The notes under the pieces were generated by a model. That model was given only the letters and a program-made list of their open reading frames with translations. It was not told the origin of the DNA and did not search any database. Positions 37,710 through 46,021 of a stretch of 48,647 nt of DNA are shown in pieces. The stretch covers positions 1 to 48,647 of the forward strand of contig CAZSLL010000008.1 in NCBI GenBank assembly GCA_964607835.1, given 5' to 3'. Position 1 is the first letter of the stretch, and the number at the start of each line of letters is the position of its first letter. The DNA is from DAOVFN01 sp964607835 (GTDB lineage: Archaea > Aenigmatarchaeota > Aenigmatarchaeia > QMZP01). The translations under genes and the position numbers were made by a program.

Positions 37710-38132
37710 ATGGGAGCGAACAAAGAGTTCTGCGCGAAGAGGCCGAAGAAAGGCAATCCAAGGCGGCTTGTCCTGGAGGTGGATCCTGGCTACTTCAGTG
37801 AAATGCTCGGCATGGGCTCATATGATGCAGACAGGGCCTGCTGGCTCCTTGCAGGCAGCCTTTCCGACGGGGCAGAACCCAAACCCTTCAGGTCAAAAAG
37901 AACAACATCCCTGAACGGGAACGGCCAAAAGAGGTCTGAGATGAAGGAGGGCTATTGCCTCTGGGAAAGCCCCCATAACGCAAAGCCCCATGACGGCCCC
38001 CTGCCAAAGGCCTACCATGTGGACGGAAGCGGGTTCACGGTGGTCATGCCTGTCTACAAGAAGTGGGCCGGGATTCCCGAAGCGTCAGAGGCGCTGGGCA
38101 TACCCAGAAAATACCTAAGAAGAATGGCCTGA
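37710..38132 (+). CDS. Hypothetical protein
   Basis: 140 residues with a strong GGAGGG Shine-Dalgarno. Basic N-terminus (MGANKEFCAKRPKKGNPRRL), a hydrophobic alpha/beta section (LVLEVDPGYFSEMLGMGSYDADRACWLLAGSL) and a C-terminal helix-turn-helix-like IPEASEALGIPRKYLRRM. Not recognised. Overlaps the 3' end of the convergent gatE by 18 bases. The preceding TATA and short ORF at 37553 probably belong to its transcript. Confidence 0.6.
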   Translation: MGANKEFCAKRPKKGNPRRLVLEVDPGYFSEMLGMGSYDADRACWLLAGSLSDGAEPKPFRSKRTTSLNGNGQKRSEMKEGYCLWESPHNAKPHDGPLPKAYHVDGSGFTVVMPVYKKWAGIPEASEALGIPRKYLRRMA

Positions 38133-39974
38133 TTTCCTGATTTCCCTGGTGAGGAGGCGCATGACGTCTGAGCCGGATGCCTTTCCCCTGGCCTCTTTCA
38201 TGACCTCGCCCATGAGAATCCTCTCAGGCCTGGGCTTCTTCAGGGCATCCCTGTTCCTCTTTATCACTGCCCTGATGAGCTTGAGCAGCTCCTGCTCTGA
38301 GAGATTGCCCTTCCCGGTCAGCTCCCCGAGGTCCATGTCCGGCCTCTTGGCGAGCTTTGCCAGCATGCCCAGCACGGTCTCCCTGGGAAGCTTCTTCTTT
38401 CCCAGGAAAGAGAAGAGCCTCCTGAACTCAGAGTCAGTGAGCCTGTCCACAGGTACTCCCTCCTTCCTCCTGAGCTGTGTGAGCCCTGAGGTGAGGATGC
38501 TGGCCACGAAGGTGGGCTCGAGTCCCTGCTTCACCCCTTCCTCGAACGCGTCTGCGTGCCCTGAATGAACCACCTGGCTTGCGAGGTCCTCGCTGAGCCT
38601 GTACCTGGCCATGAACCTGACCGATTTCTGCTCCAGCAGCTCTGGCAGGTTCCTTTTGATTTCCCTTAGCTTGCCCTGTGTCAGGATGACAGGGGGCACA
38701 TCGGTCTCAGGGTAGAGCCTGGACGCCCCGGGAAGGGGCCTCATGTACTCGCTGTCCCCGCTCTCCAGGGGTCTCCTGGTCTCCTCAGGGACCCCCTCGA
38801 GGAACTGGAGCAGCCGGTCGTGGATGGCCCCGAAGGTCTTCCTCGCGAGCTCCCTGTTCCCGGTTATGATTATGAGGGTGTCGCCCTTCCTGGCCTTGTG
38901 GTGCTTCTCCAGCTTTCTGAAGTGCTCCTCGAGCCCGTATTTCGATAGCACCTCGTCAGTGTGGATGAATCCCCTGGCTCCTACACGGGCCCGCACATAC
39001 CCCGCGAGCTCGTTGCCCAGGGTCTTTCCCTCTGTAAGGCTCCTCTTGAGGTACCCGGCGAAACCCGGAATCCTCATGGAATATGTCTTCTTTCCTCTGG
39101 TAATCTCTGACTGGGCCCTGCCGAATATATGGGATGCGTCCTTCAGCGCGGGCCTGGGTGGCCTGAAGCCCTTCTTCTTCAGCTCATCCCGTATCTTCAG
39201 TAGTGACTGCTGCCTCCGGATTTCCCTCCTCACGTACTCGGGGACCAGGGCAAGGTCCTGGGCGCCCTTGAGCTCGACCCTGGCTCCTCCCTTTATGGAT
39301 ATGTTGATGTCCTGCCTTATGGTTCCCAGGCCGCGCATGACCCTTCCGGTTGACCTGAGTATCATGCCAATCCTGGCGGCCACCTCCCTGGCCTGCTCAG
39401 GAGTCCTTATGTCAGGCGCGGTGCCAATCTCTATGAGTGGTATGCACAACCTGTTGAGCCCGTAAATCACAGAGCCCTCCCTCCTCTCGAGGATTTGCGC
39501 CGCGTCCTCCTCAAGGAGGAGGTTGGTTATTCCCACCTTCCCCGAGGGCGTCTCCAGGACCCCGTCCAGGCCCATGATTGCTGTCCTCTGGAAACCCGTG
39601 GTGTTGGAGCCGTCCACCACCTGCTTCCTCATGAAATGCACCTCGTCAGGGATGTCGCATCTGAGCATGGTGGCCACAGTAAGCGCGAGGTCCATGGCCT
39701 CCTGGTTGGGCTCGTGGGGCGGCTCCTCGTCCAGCTCTATCTCGCAGCTCTCCCCGGGGTAAACCCTGTAAAGGAATTCCCTGCCTGACATGGTCTCCTG
39801 AAGGGCGGCTATGTCCACTGAGCCGAGCTCCCCTGAGACAGCCCTCAGCCTCCTTCTGACCTCTCCGGAGGGCTTTCCCTCGAGCGAACTCTGGCACTCG
39901 CAGAAGAGCTTCCTCGTGGCGAGCTGCTGGTGAATCTCTATCCCGCACCTGAGCCCAATCTTCCTGTAATCCAA
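38115..39974 (-). CDS. gatE: Glutamyl-tRNA(Gln) amidotransferase subunit E
   Basis: 619 residues from TTG 39974 (DYRKIGLRCGIEIHQQLATRK after the initiator), seven bases after AAGGTG; the open frame continues to 40550 but that part is antisense to the GH63-like gene. GIEIHQQL.TRKLFCEC and the GatB/E kinase-like cradle (TVATMLRCDIPDEVHFMRKQVVDGSNTTGFQRT) are diagnostic. An AspRS-like insertion and the YqeY-like tail (about 480-619) complete GatE. With GatD it phosphorylates Glu-tRNA(Gln) and amidates it, the only archaeal route to Gln-tRNA. GatD and a tRNA-Gln lie in the same window. Confidence 0.95.
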   Translation of the reverse strand: MDYRKIGLRCGIEIHQQLATRKLFCECQSSLEGKPSGEVRRRLRAVSGELGSVDIAALQETMSGREFLYRVYPGESCEIELDEEPPHEPNQEAMDLALTVATMLRCDIPDEVHFMRKQVVDGSNTTGFQRTAIMGLDGVLETPSGKVGITNLLLEEDAAQILERREGSVIYGLNRLCIPLIEIGTAPDIRTPEQAREVAARIGMILRSTGRVMRGLGTIRQDINISIKGGARVELKGAQDLALVPEYVRREIRRQQSLLKIRDELKKKGFRPPRPALKDASHIFGRAQSEITRGKKTYSMRIPGFAGYLKRSLTEGKTLGNELAGYVRARVGARGFIHTDEVLSKYGLEEHFRKLEKHHKARKGDTLIIITGNRELARKTFGAIHDRLLQFLEGVPEETRRPLESGDSEYMRPLPGASRLYPETDVPPVILTQGKLREIKRNLPELLEQKSVRFMARYRLSEDLASQVVHSGHADAFEEGVKQGLEPTFVASILTSGLTQLRRKEGVPVDRLTDSEFRRLFSFLGKKKLPRETVLGMLAKLAKRPDMDLGELTGKGNLSEQELLKLIRAVIKRNRDALKKPRPERILMGEVMKEARGKASGSDVMRLLTREIRKSGHSS

Positions 39975-40061
39975 GCAAAACACCTTCTCGATAACTGTCT
40001 GATTATGATTCCTGTTCTTGATATTTATTGTTTCCCGGACAAATAAAATCAGGCGGCATAG

Positions 40062-41501
40062 ATGATTTCGGTAAAGCTGAAACTTGTAGAGGAAGCCCTC
40101 CGCATCCTGGAGCAGAACAGCAGGGGGAACTATACCCTCCCCTCCCCTGACCAGTATCCAAACCAGTGGAGCTGGGACTCTGCCTTCATAGCCATGGGCT
40201 ACTCCAACTACGACCAGGAGAGGGCGCAGAAGGAGCTCCTCTCCATATTTGAGGGCCAGTGGAGGAACGGCATGCTCCCCCATGTAGTTTACAGGACCAG
40301 GGGCGGGTATTTTCCGGGTCCCGCCTTCTGGAAAACCTCCAGGTCCCCGCATGCGCCCGGCATCAGGACCTCGGGCATAACCCAGCCCCCTGTGCACGCC
40401 ATAGCGGCCCTCCAGACCTTCAGGCACGCCGTGGACAGTGCCTCTGCCATGGAGTTCCTGGAGAGGATTTACCCCATGCTCCTGGCCTTCCACCGATACC
40501 TGCTCACAGAGAGGGACCCGGAGGGCTCTGGCCTGGTGACCATATTCCACCCCTGGGAGTCAGGGCTGGACAACTCCATAAGGTGGGACGGCCCCATGTC
40601 AAGGCTCAGCGTCAAGGGGGTCCGCAAGGTCAGGAGGAAGGACAAGAACAAGGTCAGCCACATGCAGAGGCCCACTGACGACGACTACAAGAGATTCGTG
40701 GCCCTGGCCAACCTGCTCAAGGAGTGCAATTACGACGAGAAGCTCATATACCAGAGGAGCCCCTTTCTGGTCAAGGAGGTGGTCTTCAGCACCATTCTGT
40801 ACAGGGCCAACCGCGCCCTGAAGGAGATTGCATCCATACTCGGCAGGGACACTGCTGAAATCCAGGGATGGGTAGAGAGTACCGAGCAGAATTACCTGGA
40901 GTACTTCAGCGAGGACATAGAGGAGAAGCCCCTGGTATATGATTATGACCTGGTGGACGGCAAGATGATACTCAAGAGGACATCTGCCGCGCTCATCTCG
41001 CTTTACTCGGGCATGCTCACCAGGAAGCAGGCGGCCAAGGTCCTGGGATGGATGAAGGGTGGCACGTTCTATAAGAAGCAGCTCGGCCCCATAGTGACCT
41101 CGACCTCCATATACGAGCAGGAGTTCAACCCTGTTAACTACTGGCGGGGACCGATGTGGATAAACATAAACTGGATGATTTACAAGGGCCTGAAGCACCA
41201 CGGATTCGCCAGGGACGCAGAGTCCATGTGGGACGCCTTCCTCAATCTCATAAGGAAGGTGGGTTTTCACGAGTACTACAACCCCCTTAACGGCCAGGGC
41301 CTTGGTGCCAAGGACTTCTCCTGGACAGCCTCCCTGCTCCTCGACATCCTGTTCGAGGACAGGAGGGTGAGGAGGATAATGCTCTCAAAGAGACTCAACA
41401 GCGACAACGTGCTCTCCTACCTCTCTGACCTTGGCGTCTCAAAGGGGCTGGCGAAACAGATTACCAAAAGGAAGCAGGCCCTGCGCTCATTCTTCTTCTG
41501 A
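40062..41501 (+). CDS. GH63/mannosylglycerate hydrolase-like glycosidase
   Basis: 479 residues, an (alpha/alpha)6 barrel without signal peptide. Motifs YPNQWSWDSAFIAMGY (about 32-47), NGMLPHVVY, SGITQPPVHAIA, GLVTIFHPWESGLDNSIRWD and NYWRGPMWININWMIY, with EYYNPLNGQGLGAKDFSWTASLLLDIL at the end, follow the MGH1-type domain shared by mannosylglycerate/glucosylglycerate hydrolases and GH63 glucosidases. General acid and base should lie in HPWESGLD and EYYNPLNG but are not proven. Fits the MPG-phosphatase-like gene at 22.5 kb in an osmolyte cycle; trehalase-like use is possible. Divergent from gatE. Confidence 0.86.
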   Translation: MISVKLKLVEEALRILEQNSRGNYTLPSPDQYPNQWSWDSAFIAMGYSNYDQERAQKELLSIFEGQWRNGMLPHVVYRTRGGYFPGPAFWKTSRSPHAPGIRTSGITQPPVHAIAALQTFRHAVDSASAMEFLERIYPMLLAFHRYLLTERDPEGSGLVTIFHPWESGLDNSIRWDGPMSRLSVKGVRKVRRKDKNKVSHMQRPTDDDYKRFVALANLLKECNYDEKLIYQRSPFLVKEVVFSTILYRANRALKEIASILGRDTAEIQGWVESTEQNYLEYFSEDIEEKPLVYDYDLVDGKMILKRTSAALISLYSGMLTRKQAAKVLGWMKGGTFYKKQLGPIVTSTSIYEQEFNPVNYWRGPMWININWMIYKGLKHHGFARDAESMWDAFLNLIRKVGFHEYYNPLNGQGLGAKDFSWTASLLLDILFEDRRVRRIMLSKRLNSDNVLSYLSDLGVSKGLAKQITKRKQALRSFFF

Positions 41502-41502
41502 A

Positions 41503-41826
41503 CTATCTCTTCCCTGTTATGGACAGGGCCTCTTTCAGGGCCACAACCAGGGCAGCGCCCGCAACGAACGAGATGAAGGCCGAGAGTATCCCTGTGACCA
41601 GGTTGCCTATCAGGGGTATGCTCAGTCCCACGGTGCCAACAAGCATCAATGCGATTGTGGCGAGCAGGAAGTCAGATGTCTCCCTGCTTGTTATGTTAAC
41701 CAGTCCCACGATGAGGCCCAGGACAACAAGCACGCTCAGCCCTGCTGCACCTATCTCGACAAAGCCCGCAAGTGCAGAAATCCCTGCTCCTATCAGGAAG
41801 GCCCACCTTCCAATCCTGACGTCCAT
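41503..41826 (-). CDS. Small four-helix membrane protein
   Basis: 107 residues from ATG 41826 with Shine-Dalgarno AGGTGG. Four hydrophobic spans (RWAFLIGAGISALAGFVEIGAA; LSVLVVLGLIVGLVNI; FLLATIALMLVGTVGLSIPLI; AFISFVAGAALVVALKEAL). Gly/Ala-rich packing, basic end TGKR. Looks like a conserved archaeal small membrane protein but I cannot name a family. Confidence 0.7.
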   Translation of the reverse strand: MDVRIGRWAFLIGAGISALAGFVEIGAAGLSVLVVLGLIVGLVNITSRETSDFLLATIALMLVGTVGLSIPLIGNLVTGILSAFISFVAGAALVVALKEALSITGKR

Positions 41827-41883
41827 CAAAGCCACCTGATTATATTTGGTGATGGTTGCTTATATCCTCAGGACCCGGAAGGG

Positions 41884-42369
41884 CTATTCCCTTATGACAG
41901 CCCCGCCCTCCCGGAGCATGGAGGGGTCAATCACCTGGAACTTTGAGAAGAAGTCCTTCACCGGCTGGGAGAGTCCGCTGAATCCCATCATATCCTCCAG
42001 GCTCACCCACTTGTGGTCAGCTATTTCACCATCGTCAGGCTTCAGCTTCCCCTTTATGAGCTTGCACTCAAAGAACATCACGAAGCGGTCCTTCACCTTC
42101 CCTGAGGGCTCCTCCTTTATGCCGAAGCCCTGGCCCCATCCAACGAACCTCTCCATGTCTATCTTCAGGCCGGTCTCCTCTTTCACTTCCCTCTCCAGTG
42201 CATGCTCAATGGATTCGCCAGGGTCAACCCTTCCCCCCGGAAACTCCCATGACCCTATCTCCACGTTCATTGCCCGCTTTATTGCCAGGTACTCCCCGGT
42301 GTTCTTCCTTATCATGGCCTGTACAATGAGGGTGGGCCTCTCCCCCTTTGGCTTTCTGTTCAGGAGCAT
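41884..42369 (-). CDS. Nudix hydrolase
   Basis: 161 residues. The Nudix box is complete: GGRVDPGESIEHALEREVKEETGL (GX5EX7REUXEEXGU) at about residues 49-72. Preceded by PTLIVQAMIRKNTGEYLAIKRAMNVEIGSWEF. It hydrolyses a nucleoside diphosphate linked to another moiety; the C-terminal DHKWVSLEDMMGF resembles MutT/ADP-ribose types but the substrate cannot be read. Confidence 0.94.
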   Translation of the reverse strand: MLLNRKPKGERPTLIVQAMIRKNTGEYLAIKRAMNVEIGSWEFPGGRVDPGESIEHALEREVKEETGLKIDMERFVGWGQGFGIKEEPSGKVKDRFVMFFECKLIKGKLKPDDGEIADHKWVSLEDMMGFSGLSQPVKDFFSKFQVIDPSMLREGGAVIRE

Positions 42370-42434
42370 GCTATAGAATGGGCCTCATGGGTTATAAAAA
42401 GTTCCTGGCAATCTCAGCATTCGGGCACAAGGGC

Positions 42435-43799
42435 TCAGTAGAGGAAGGTCCCGGGTATGGTCCTCTTTGTTATCTCGCCTGCATAATCAGTGAGCATCAT
42501 TTCCCTGGCCTTGGCCAGGCTCCTGGTGTGCCCGAGCACCCAGCCCAGCTTGACGTAAGCTGTCTCCGGGAGCATGTCCTCCCCTGGTATGGCCCCTGCA
42601 TCATAATATAGTGTCCTGAGGTTCGAGTACACGTTCGGGTTTATCCTTCCGTAGAGTGTCTGGGACGCTGTCACGAAGGGGATGCCGCTCTCCGTGTGCT
42701 CCTTTATGGCCTTTATCCAGGGCTTCCTGGCCATAGTGGGCACGTGCCCCAGGGCCCCTGCCTCTATCACGAAGCCCCTGTATCCCTTCGAGACAAGGTA
42801 GTCGATGACCCCGGGCTCTGAGCCAGGATAGGCCTTTAGCATGGCCACCTTTGGCTCGAACTTCGTGTCCAGCTTCACTTTCCCCCTGCCCCTTTTCCTG
42901 TGCTTCGGGTTGGTGACCTCCACCTTCCCGTTCGGGTAGATTTTCGCCAGGGGGAGGTCATTGATGGGCCTGAAGGCATCCCGCCTGGAGGTGTGCATCT
43001 TTCTCACCTTCGTCCCCCGGTTGAAGAGGCAGAAGGTGTCCCCTGACTCCCCGTGCATGCATATGCCCACTTCCGCGATGTCAGATATGGCCGCGTGGGC
43101 AGAGCATATTATGTTCATCCCGGCGTCTGACGAGCCCCTGTCAGGAGAGCGTTGTGTACCTACGACCACAACGGGCTTGTTGAGCTCCCTCAGCATGAAT
43201 GAGAGCGCGGCAGAGGTGAAGTGAAGGGTGTCAGTACCGTGAGTGAGTAATACACCCCTGGCATCCGAGTTCAGCTCCCTGGCCACCACCCTTGCCATCT
43301 CCTGCCAGTCCCTGGAGTCCATGTCCTCTGACATCTTGGCGAAGGGAGACCTGATATGCTTGACGTTCACGAAATCAGAAAGTTCCGGGATGTTATGCAG
43401 GAACTCCCTGGGGTCTTCCAGGGCCTTCACCCCTCCGGTCCTGTAGTCAACCCTGCTGGCTATGGTTCCCCCCGTGGCCACAAGGGAGATGGGCGGCTTC
43501 TTTGGGTCGAACCTCAGCTTTAGCAGGTCCTTGTCAACCCTTCCCATCTCGTAACCTTTCTCCTGACGCACAGAATCCGGGGTCTTTGCCCTGCTTTTCT
43601 GGATGGCGGTCCCCTTCCCGTACCTTATACCTATGTTGTACCCCGAGTCCAGCTTTATGACAACAGAATCCGGGTCACCGAGCTCAGGCTTGGGCATGAG
43701 CAGCCCCTCGTGTGACTTGCCCTTTCGGGTCACCCTTATCCTGGTGCCCACCCTTAAACCCTTCCTCCTGAGGACCGACTTCACACTCTTCGAGTACAT
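42435..43799 (-). CDS. gatD: Glutamyl-tRNA(Gln) amidotransferase subunit D
   Basis: 454 residues from ATG 43799, about 28 bases after TATA gatttaaaga; the frame extension to 43853 is not favoured. N-terminal Tudor-like domain (GTRIRVTRKGKSHEGLLMPKPELGDPDSVVIKLDSGYNIGI) then an L-asparaginase fold with both active-site Thr motifs, LVATGGTIASRVDY and LLTHGTDTLHFT, plus VVVGTQRSPDRGSSDAGMN. GatD releases ammonia from Gln or Asn for GatE. Here gatD lies about 2.5 kb from gatE on the same strand but not next to it. Confidence 0.96.
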   Translation of the reverse strand: MYSKSVKSVLRRKGLRVGTRIRVTRKGKSHEGLLMPKPELGDPDSVVIKLDSGYNIGIRYGKGTAIQKSRAKTPDSVRQEKGYEMGRVDKDLLKLRFDPKKPPISLVATGGTIASRVDYRTGGVKALEDPREFLHNIPELSDFVNVKHIRSPFAKMSEDMDSRDWQEMARVVARELNSDARGVLLTHGTDTLHFTSAALSFMLRELNKPVVVVGTQRSPDRGSSDAGMNIICSAHAAISDIAEVGICMHGESGDTFCLFNRGTKVRKMHTSRRDAFRPINDLPLAKIYPNGKVEVTNPKHRKRGRGKVKLDTKFEPKVAMLKAYPGSEPGVIDYLVSKGYRGFVIEAGALGHVPTMARKPWIKAIKEHTESGIPFVTASQTLYGRINPNVYSNLRTLYYDAGAIPGEDMLPETAYVKLGWVLGHTRSLAKAREMMLTDYAGEITKRTIPGTFLY

Positions 43800-43885
43800 G
43801 CGAACACTTAATTGTTTGCAGGGCTTCTTTAAATCTTCCCTATGGCCTGCCAAAGAATATAAGATTTTGCTTCCCTATGTTTTCC

Positions 43886-44308
43886 ATGGATTTCCGTCAG
43901 GCAGCTTCTGAAATGGAAGACTCCGGGCTAAAGGAAGGAATACTTGACATGGCATACAGGAAGGGTATTCCTGACCACGATATTTACAGGTCACTTCTCG
44001 AGAAAGGCCATGACCACGGACTTGATGATGAGGGCCTTGTGATGGGCCAGATAATCGATGAGTGGGTCCTTGAAATGTACGAGGAAGTGGGCCTCAGGCA
44101 GAGGATGGACAGGTTCGGGGTGGTCGCAGGCAGGGTTGAAAAAGCAAGGGCATACCTGCAGAGGAATGGAGTAGGTTACATAGATTCCAGGGTGATATGC
44201 AGGGCCTTCCAGAGATGGGGCATGACCCCCAGGGGCAGGGGAGTGCCGGACATTGACATCCCTGAGCAAAGCTATCATGTTAAAAGCATGTCAGACGGAA
44301 GCAGGTGA
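43886..44308 (+). CDS. HTH-like hypothetical protein, first of a pair
   Basis: 140 residues from ATG 43886; ATG 43877 is possible. TATA aatataagat lies 21-30 bases upstream. Two similar helical segments: GILDMAYRKGIPDHDIYRSLLEKGHDHGL... and EKARAYLQRNGVGYIDSRVICRAFQRWGM. The second resembles DIRSYLGAVKGVEVSTNYVSRVFKDWLG of the next gene, suggesting a shared HTH unit. Not recognised. It stops four bases before the next start. Confidence 0.6.
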   Translation: MDFRQAASEMEDSGLKEGILDMAYRKGIPDHDIYRSLLEKGHDHGLDDEGLVMGQIIDEWVLEMYEEVGLRQRMDRFGVVAGRVEKARAYLQRNGVGYIDSRVICRAFQRWGMTPRGRGVPDIDIPEQSYHVKSMSDGSR

Positions 44309-44312
44309 TTGC

Positions 44313-44777
44313 ATGAGAAGGAAGACCAAGAAGGAAACGCTTGATGAGAACAGGGACGTCATCATTGCCATGAGGGAGGCCGGGGAGAAGTTCGATGACA
44401 TAAGGTCATACCTTGGAGCGGTGAAGGGTGTCGAGGTCTCAACCAATTACGTTAGCAGGGTCTTCAAAGACTGGCTTGGCGAGGTGCCACTCTCCAGAAG
44501 GGACATGCCTTTCGATGAGGTACCGGGTTACGCGAGGAAGATTATCGAGGAGCACGCAAGGGACGGATACTCGACCGGACAGATAGAGGGCCACCTCTGG
44601 TGCATGAGGGCAGTGCTTAAGGCAAGGCACGGGGAGGAGTTCGACCCCAGGAGGCTGGACATTGGAAAGTATATCAGGGAAGAGCTGGAGCTTCCAGTGG
44701 GCAAGGGCTATGATGCAGTTCCCGTCACTTATTCTGTTTTCAATGGAAGAAAGCCTCCCAGGGGCGGAAGGGAATGA
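44313..44777 (+). CDS. HTH-like hypothetical protein, second of a pair
   Basis: 154 residues from ATG 44313, preceded by Shine-Dalgarno AGGTGAT; the frame extension to 44253 overlaps the previous gene. Basic start MRRKTKKET then FDDIRSYLGAVKGVEVSTNYVSRVFKDWL, an HTH-like segment, and a second one around DGYSTGQIEGHLWCMRAVLKARHG. Likely nucleic-acid binding and co-transcribed with its paralogue. Confidence 0.6.
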   Translation: MRRKTKKETLDENRDVIIAMREAGEKFDDIRSYLGAVKGVEVSTNYVSRVFKDWLGEVPLSRRDMPFDEVPGYARKIIEEHARDGYSTGQIEGHLWCMRAVLKARHGEEFDPRRLDIGKYIREELELPVGKGYDAVPVTYSVFNGRKPPRGGRE

Positions 44778-44814
44778 TTCCAAATCTTTATTACAGAGGC
44801 AACCAAAAGGTAAT

Positions 44815-45549
44815 ATGGTACAGGAAGCTTCCAGGGTCTACGACGAGACAGCCGTGAGCTATGACCTCAGAAGCAAGAACCCCTACACTGACATACTGAG
44901 GAAGAGAGAACTCCTCCTGATAGAGCGCCACGCCAGGGGAAGAATCCTGGACGCGGGGTGCGGAACAGGATTCCACCTAAGGGCACTGGACAACGCCATA
45001 GGGATTGACTCTTCCTCAGAGATGGTGAGGCTCGCGAAGGAGACCCACCTTCCGGTGAAGAAGGGAGATATCGAGAGGCTCCCCTTTAGGGACTCCAGCT
45101 TCGAGACAGTGCTCTGCCTCTACTCGGTCCTCAATGTCTGCGACTGGAGTAGGGCAGTGGGAGAGCTGTGCAGGGTGTGCGCTCCAGGAGGCAGGATTCT
45201 GGTTTCAGCGAGCAGCCTTTACGACAAGGGCTACAGGTCCCTAAGGGAGAAGATGGGAGTTAAGCCCGGCAGGTACGCCCAGACCAAGAAGTTCCACATC
45301 ATGGGAAAGAAGCTCTGGATGCACCTCTTTACGAGGGAGGAGCTCACCAGGGCATTCGAAAGCAATGGCTTCTCCCTCATTGAGTTCGACTCTGTCTTCC
45401 GGGGGGTCAGGCCTGAGTGGGGAAACTGGAAGAGATTCTCCATATGGGAAAGGTTTCAGCTGTGGCTTGACTGGAAGAGGCCCCCGGATTACGGGGCAAT
45501 GTACCTCCTGGCATTTAAGAAACCTGAAGGCAAAGAGCAGGACAAGTGA
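44815..45549 (+). CDS. SAM-dependent class I methyltransferase
   Basis: 244 residues from ATG 44815. Motif I ILDAGCGTGFHLRAL at about residue 44, motif II around AIGIDSSSEMVRLA, post-II GDIERLPFRDSSFETVLCLYSVLNV (Methyltransf_11 type), and APGGRILVSASS. The C-terminal part (TKKFHIMGKKLWMHLFTREELTRAFESNGF) is the usual lid. Such enzymes methylate small molecules, quinones or tRNA; the target is not evident. It starts a two-gene unit with the NDT-like protein five bases downstream. Confidence 0.92.
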   Translation: MVQEASRVYDETAVSYDLRSKNPYTDILRKRELLLIERHARGRILDAGCGTGFHLRALDNAIGIDSSSEMVRLAKETHLPVKKGDIERLPFRDSSFETVLCLYSVLNVCDWSRAVGELCRVCAPGGRILVSASSLYDKGYRSLREKMGVKPGRYAQTKKFHIMGKKLWMHLFTREELTRAFESNGFSLIEFDSVFRGVRPEWGNWKRFSIWERFQLWLDWKRPPDYGAMYLLAFKKPEGKEQDK

Positions 45550-45553
45550 GAGC

Positions 45554-46021
45554 ATGAGGATTACAATCATCGGAAGCGTGAAGTTCGCGAAGAGCATGGT
45601 GGAGCTTTTCCATGAGCTGGAGAGGATGGGGCACGAGCCGCTCATGCACGAGTGGATGTTTGGCATAGCCGACGGCTCCCGCGGGGAACTCATAGGGGAG
45701 ATAGCCAGTGACCATTCCCTTGCCAAGCGAAAGCATGGCTTTATCAAAGCCTGGCACGGGCTCATCAAGAGCGGCGACGCCGTCCTTGTGTGCAACATGG
45801 ACAAAGACGGAATAAGCAACTACATTGGCGGAAACACACTCATGGAGATGGGTTTCGCCCACGTGAACGACAAGAAGGTCTTCCTGCTCAATCCGCCCCC
45901 GGATGGGGTGGCATATGCTGACGAGATAAACGCAATGACAGACCTGGTGCTTGAGAACGACCTCACAAGGATATCCTCTCATCAAGGCGAGGGCCTTAAC
46001 CGGGCATCGATGACGCAGTGA
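45554..46021 (+). CDS. Nucleoside 2-deoxyribosyltransferase-like protein
   Basis: 155 residues from ATG 45554. RITIIGSVKFAKSMVELFHELERMGHEP (Rossmann-like start), then IKAWHGLIKSGDAVLVCNMDKDGISNYIGGNTLMEMGFAHVNDKKVFLLNPPPD, which follows the NDT fold pattern (D.V.V....G....G...E.G.A.....KpV......). The catalytic Glu would be in LMEMGFA. Function may be nucleotide salvage or signalling. Its 3' end overlaps the convergent Taw2-like gene by 40 bases. Confidence 0.6.
   Translation: MRITIIGSVKFAKSMVELFHELERMGHEPLMHEWMFGIADGSRGELIGEIASDHSLAKRKHGFIKAWHGLIKSGDAVLVCNMDKDGISNYIGGNTLMEMGFAHVNDKKVFLLNPPPDGVAYADEINAMTDLVLENDLTRISSHQGEGLNRASMTQ

Noticed and set aside
39975..40550. N-terminal extension of GatE to an 811-residue protein
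   Set aside because: The extension is antisense to the GH63-like gene, and the GatE family start DYRKIGLRCGIEIH follows a TTG with a Shine-Dalgarno at 39974.
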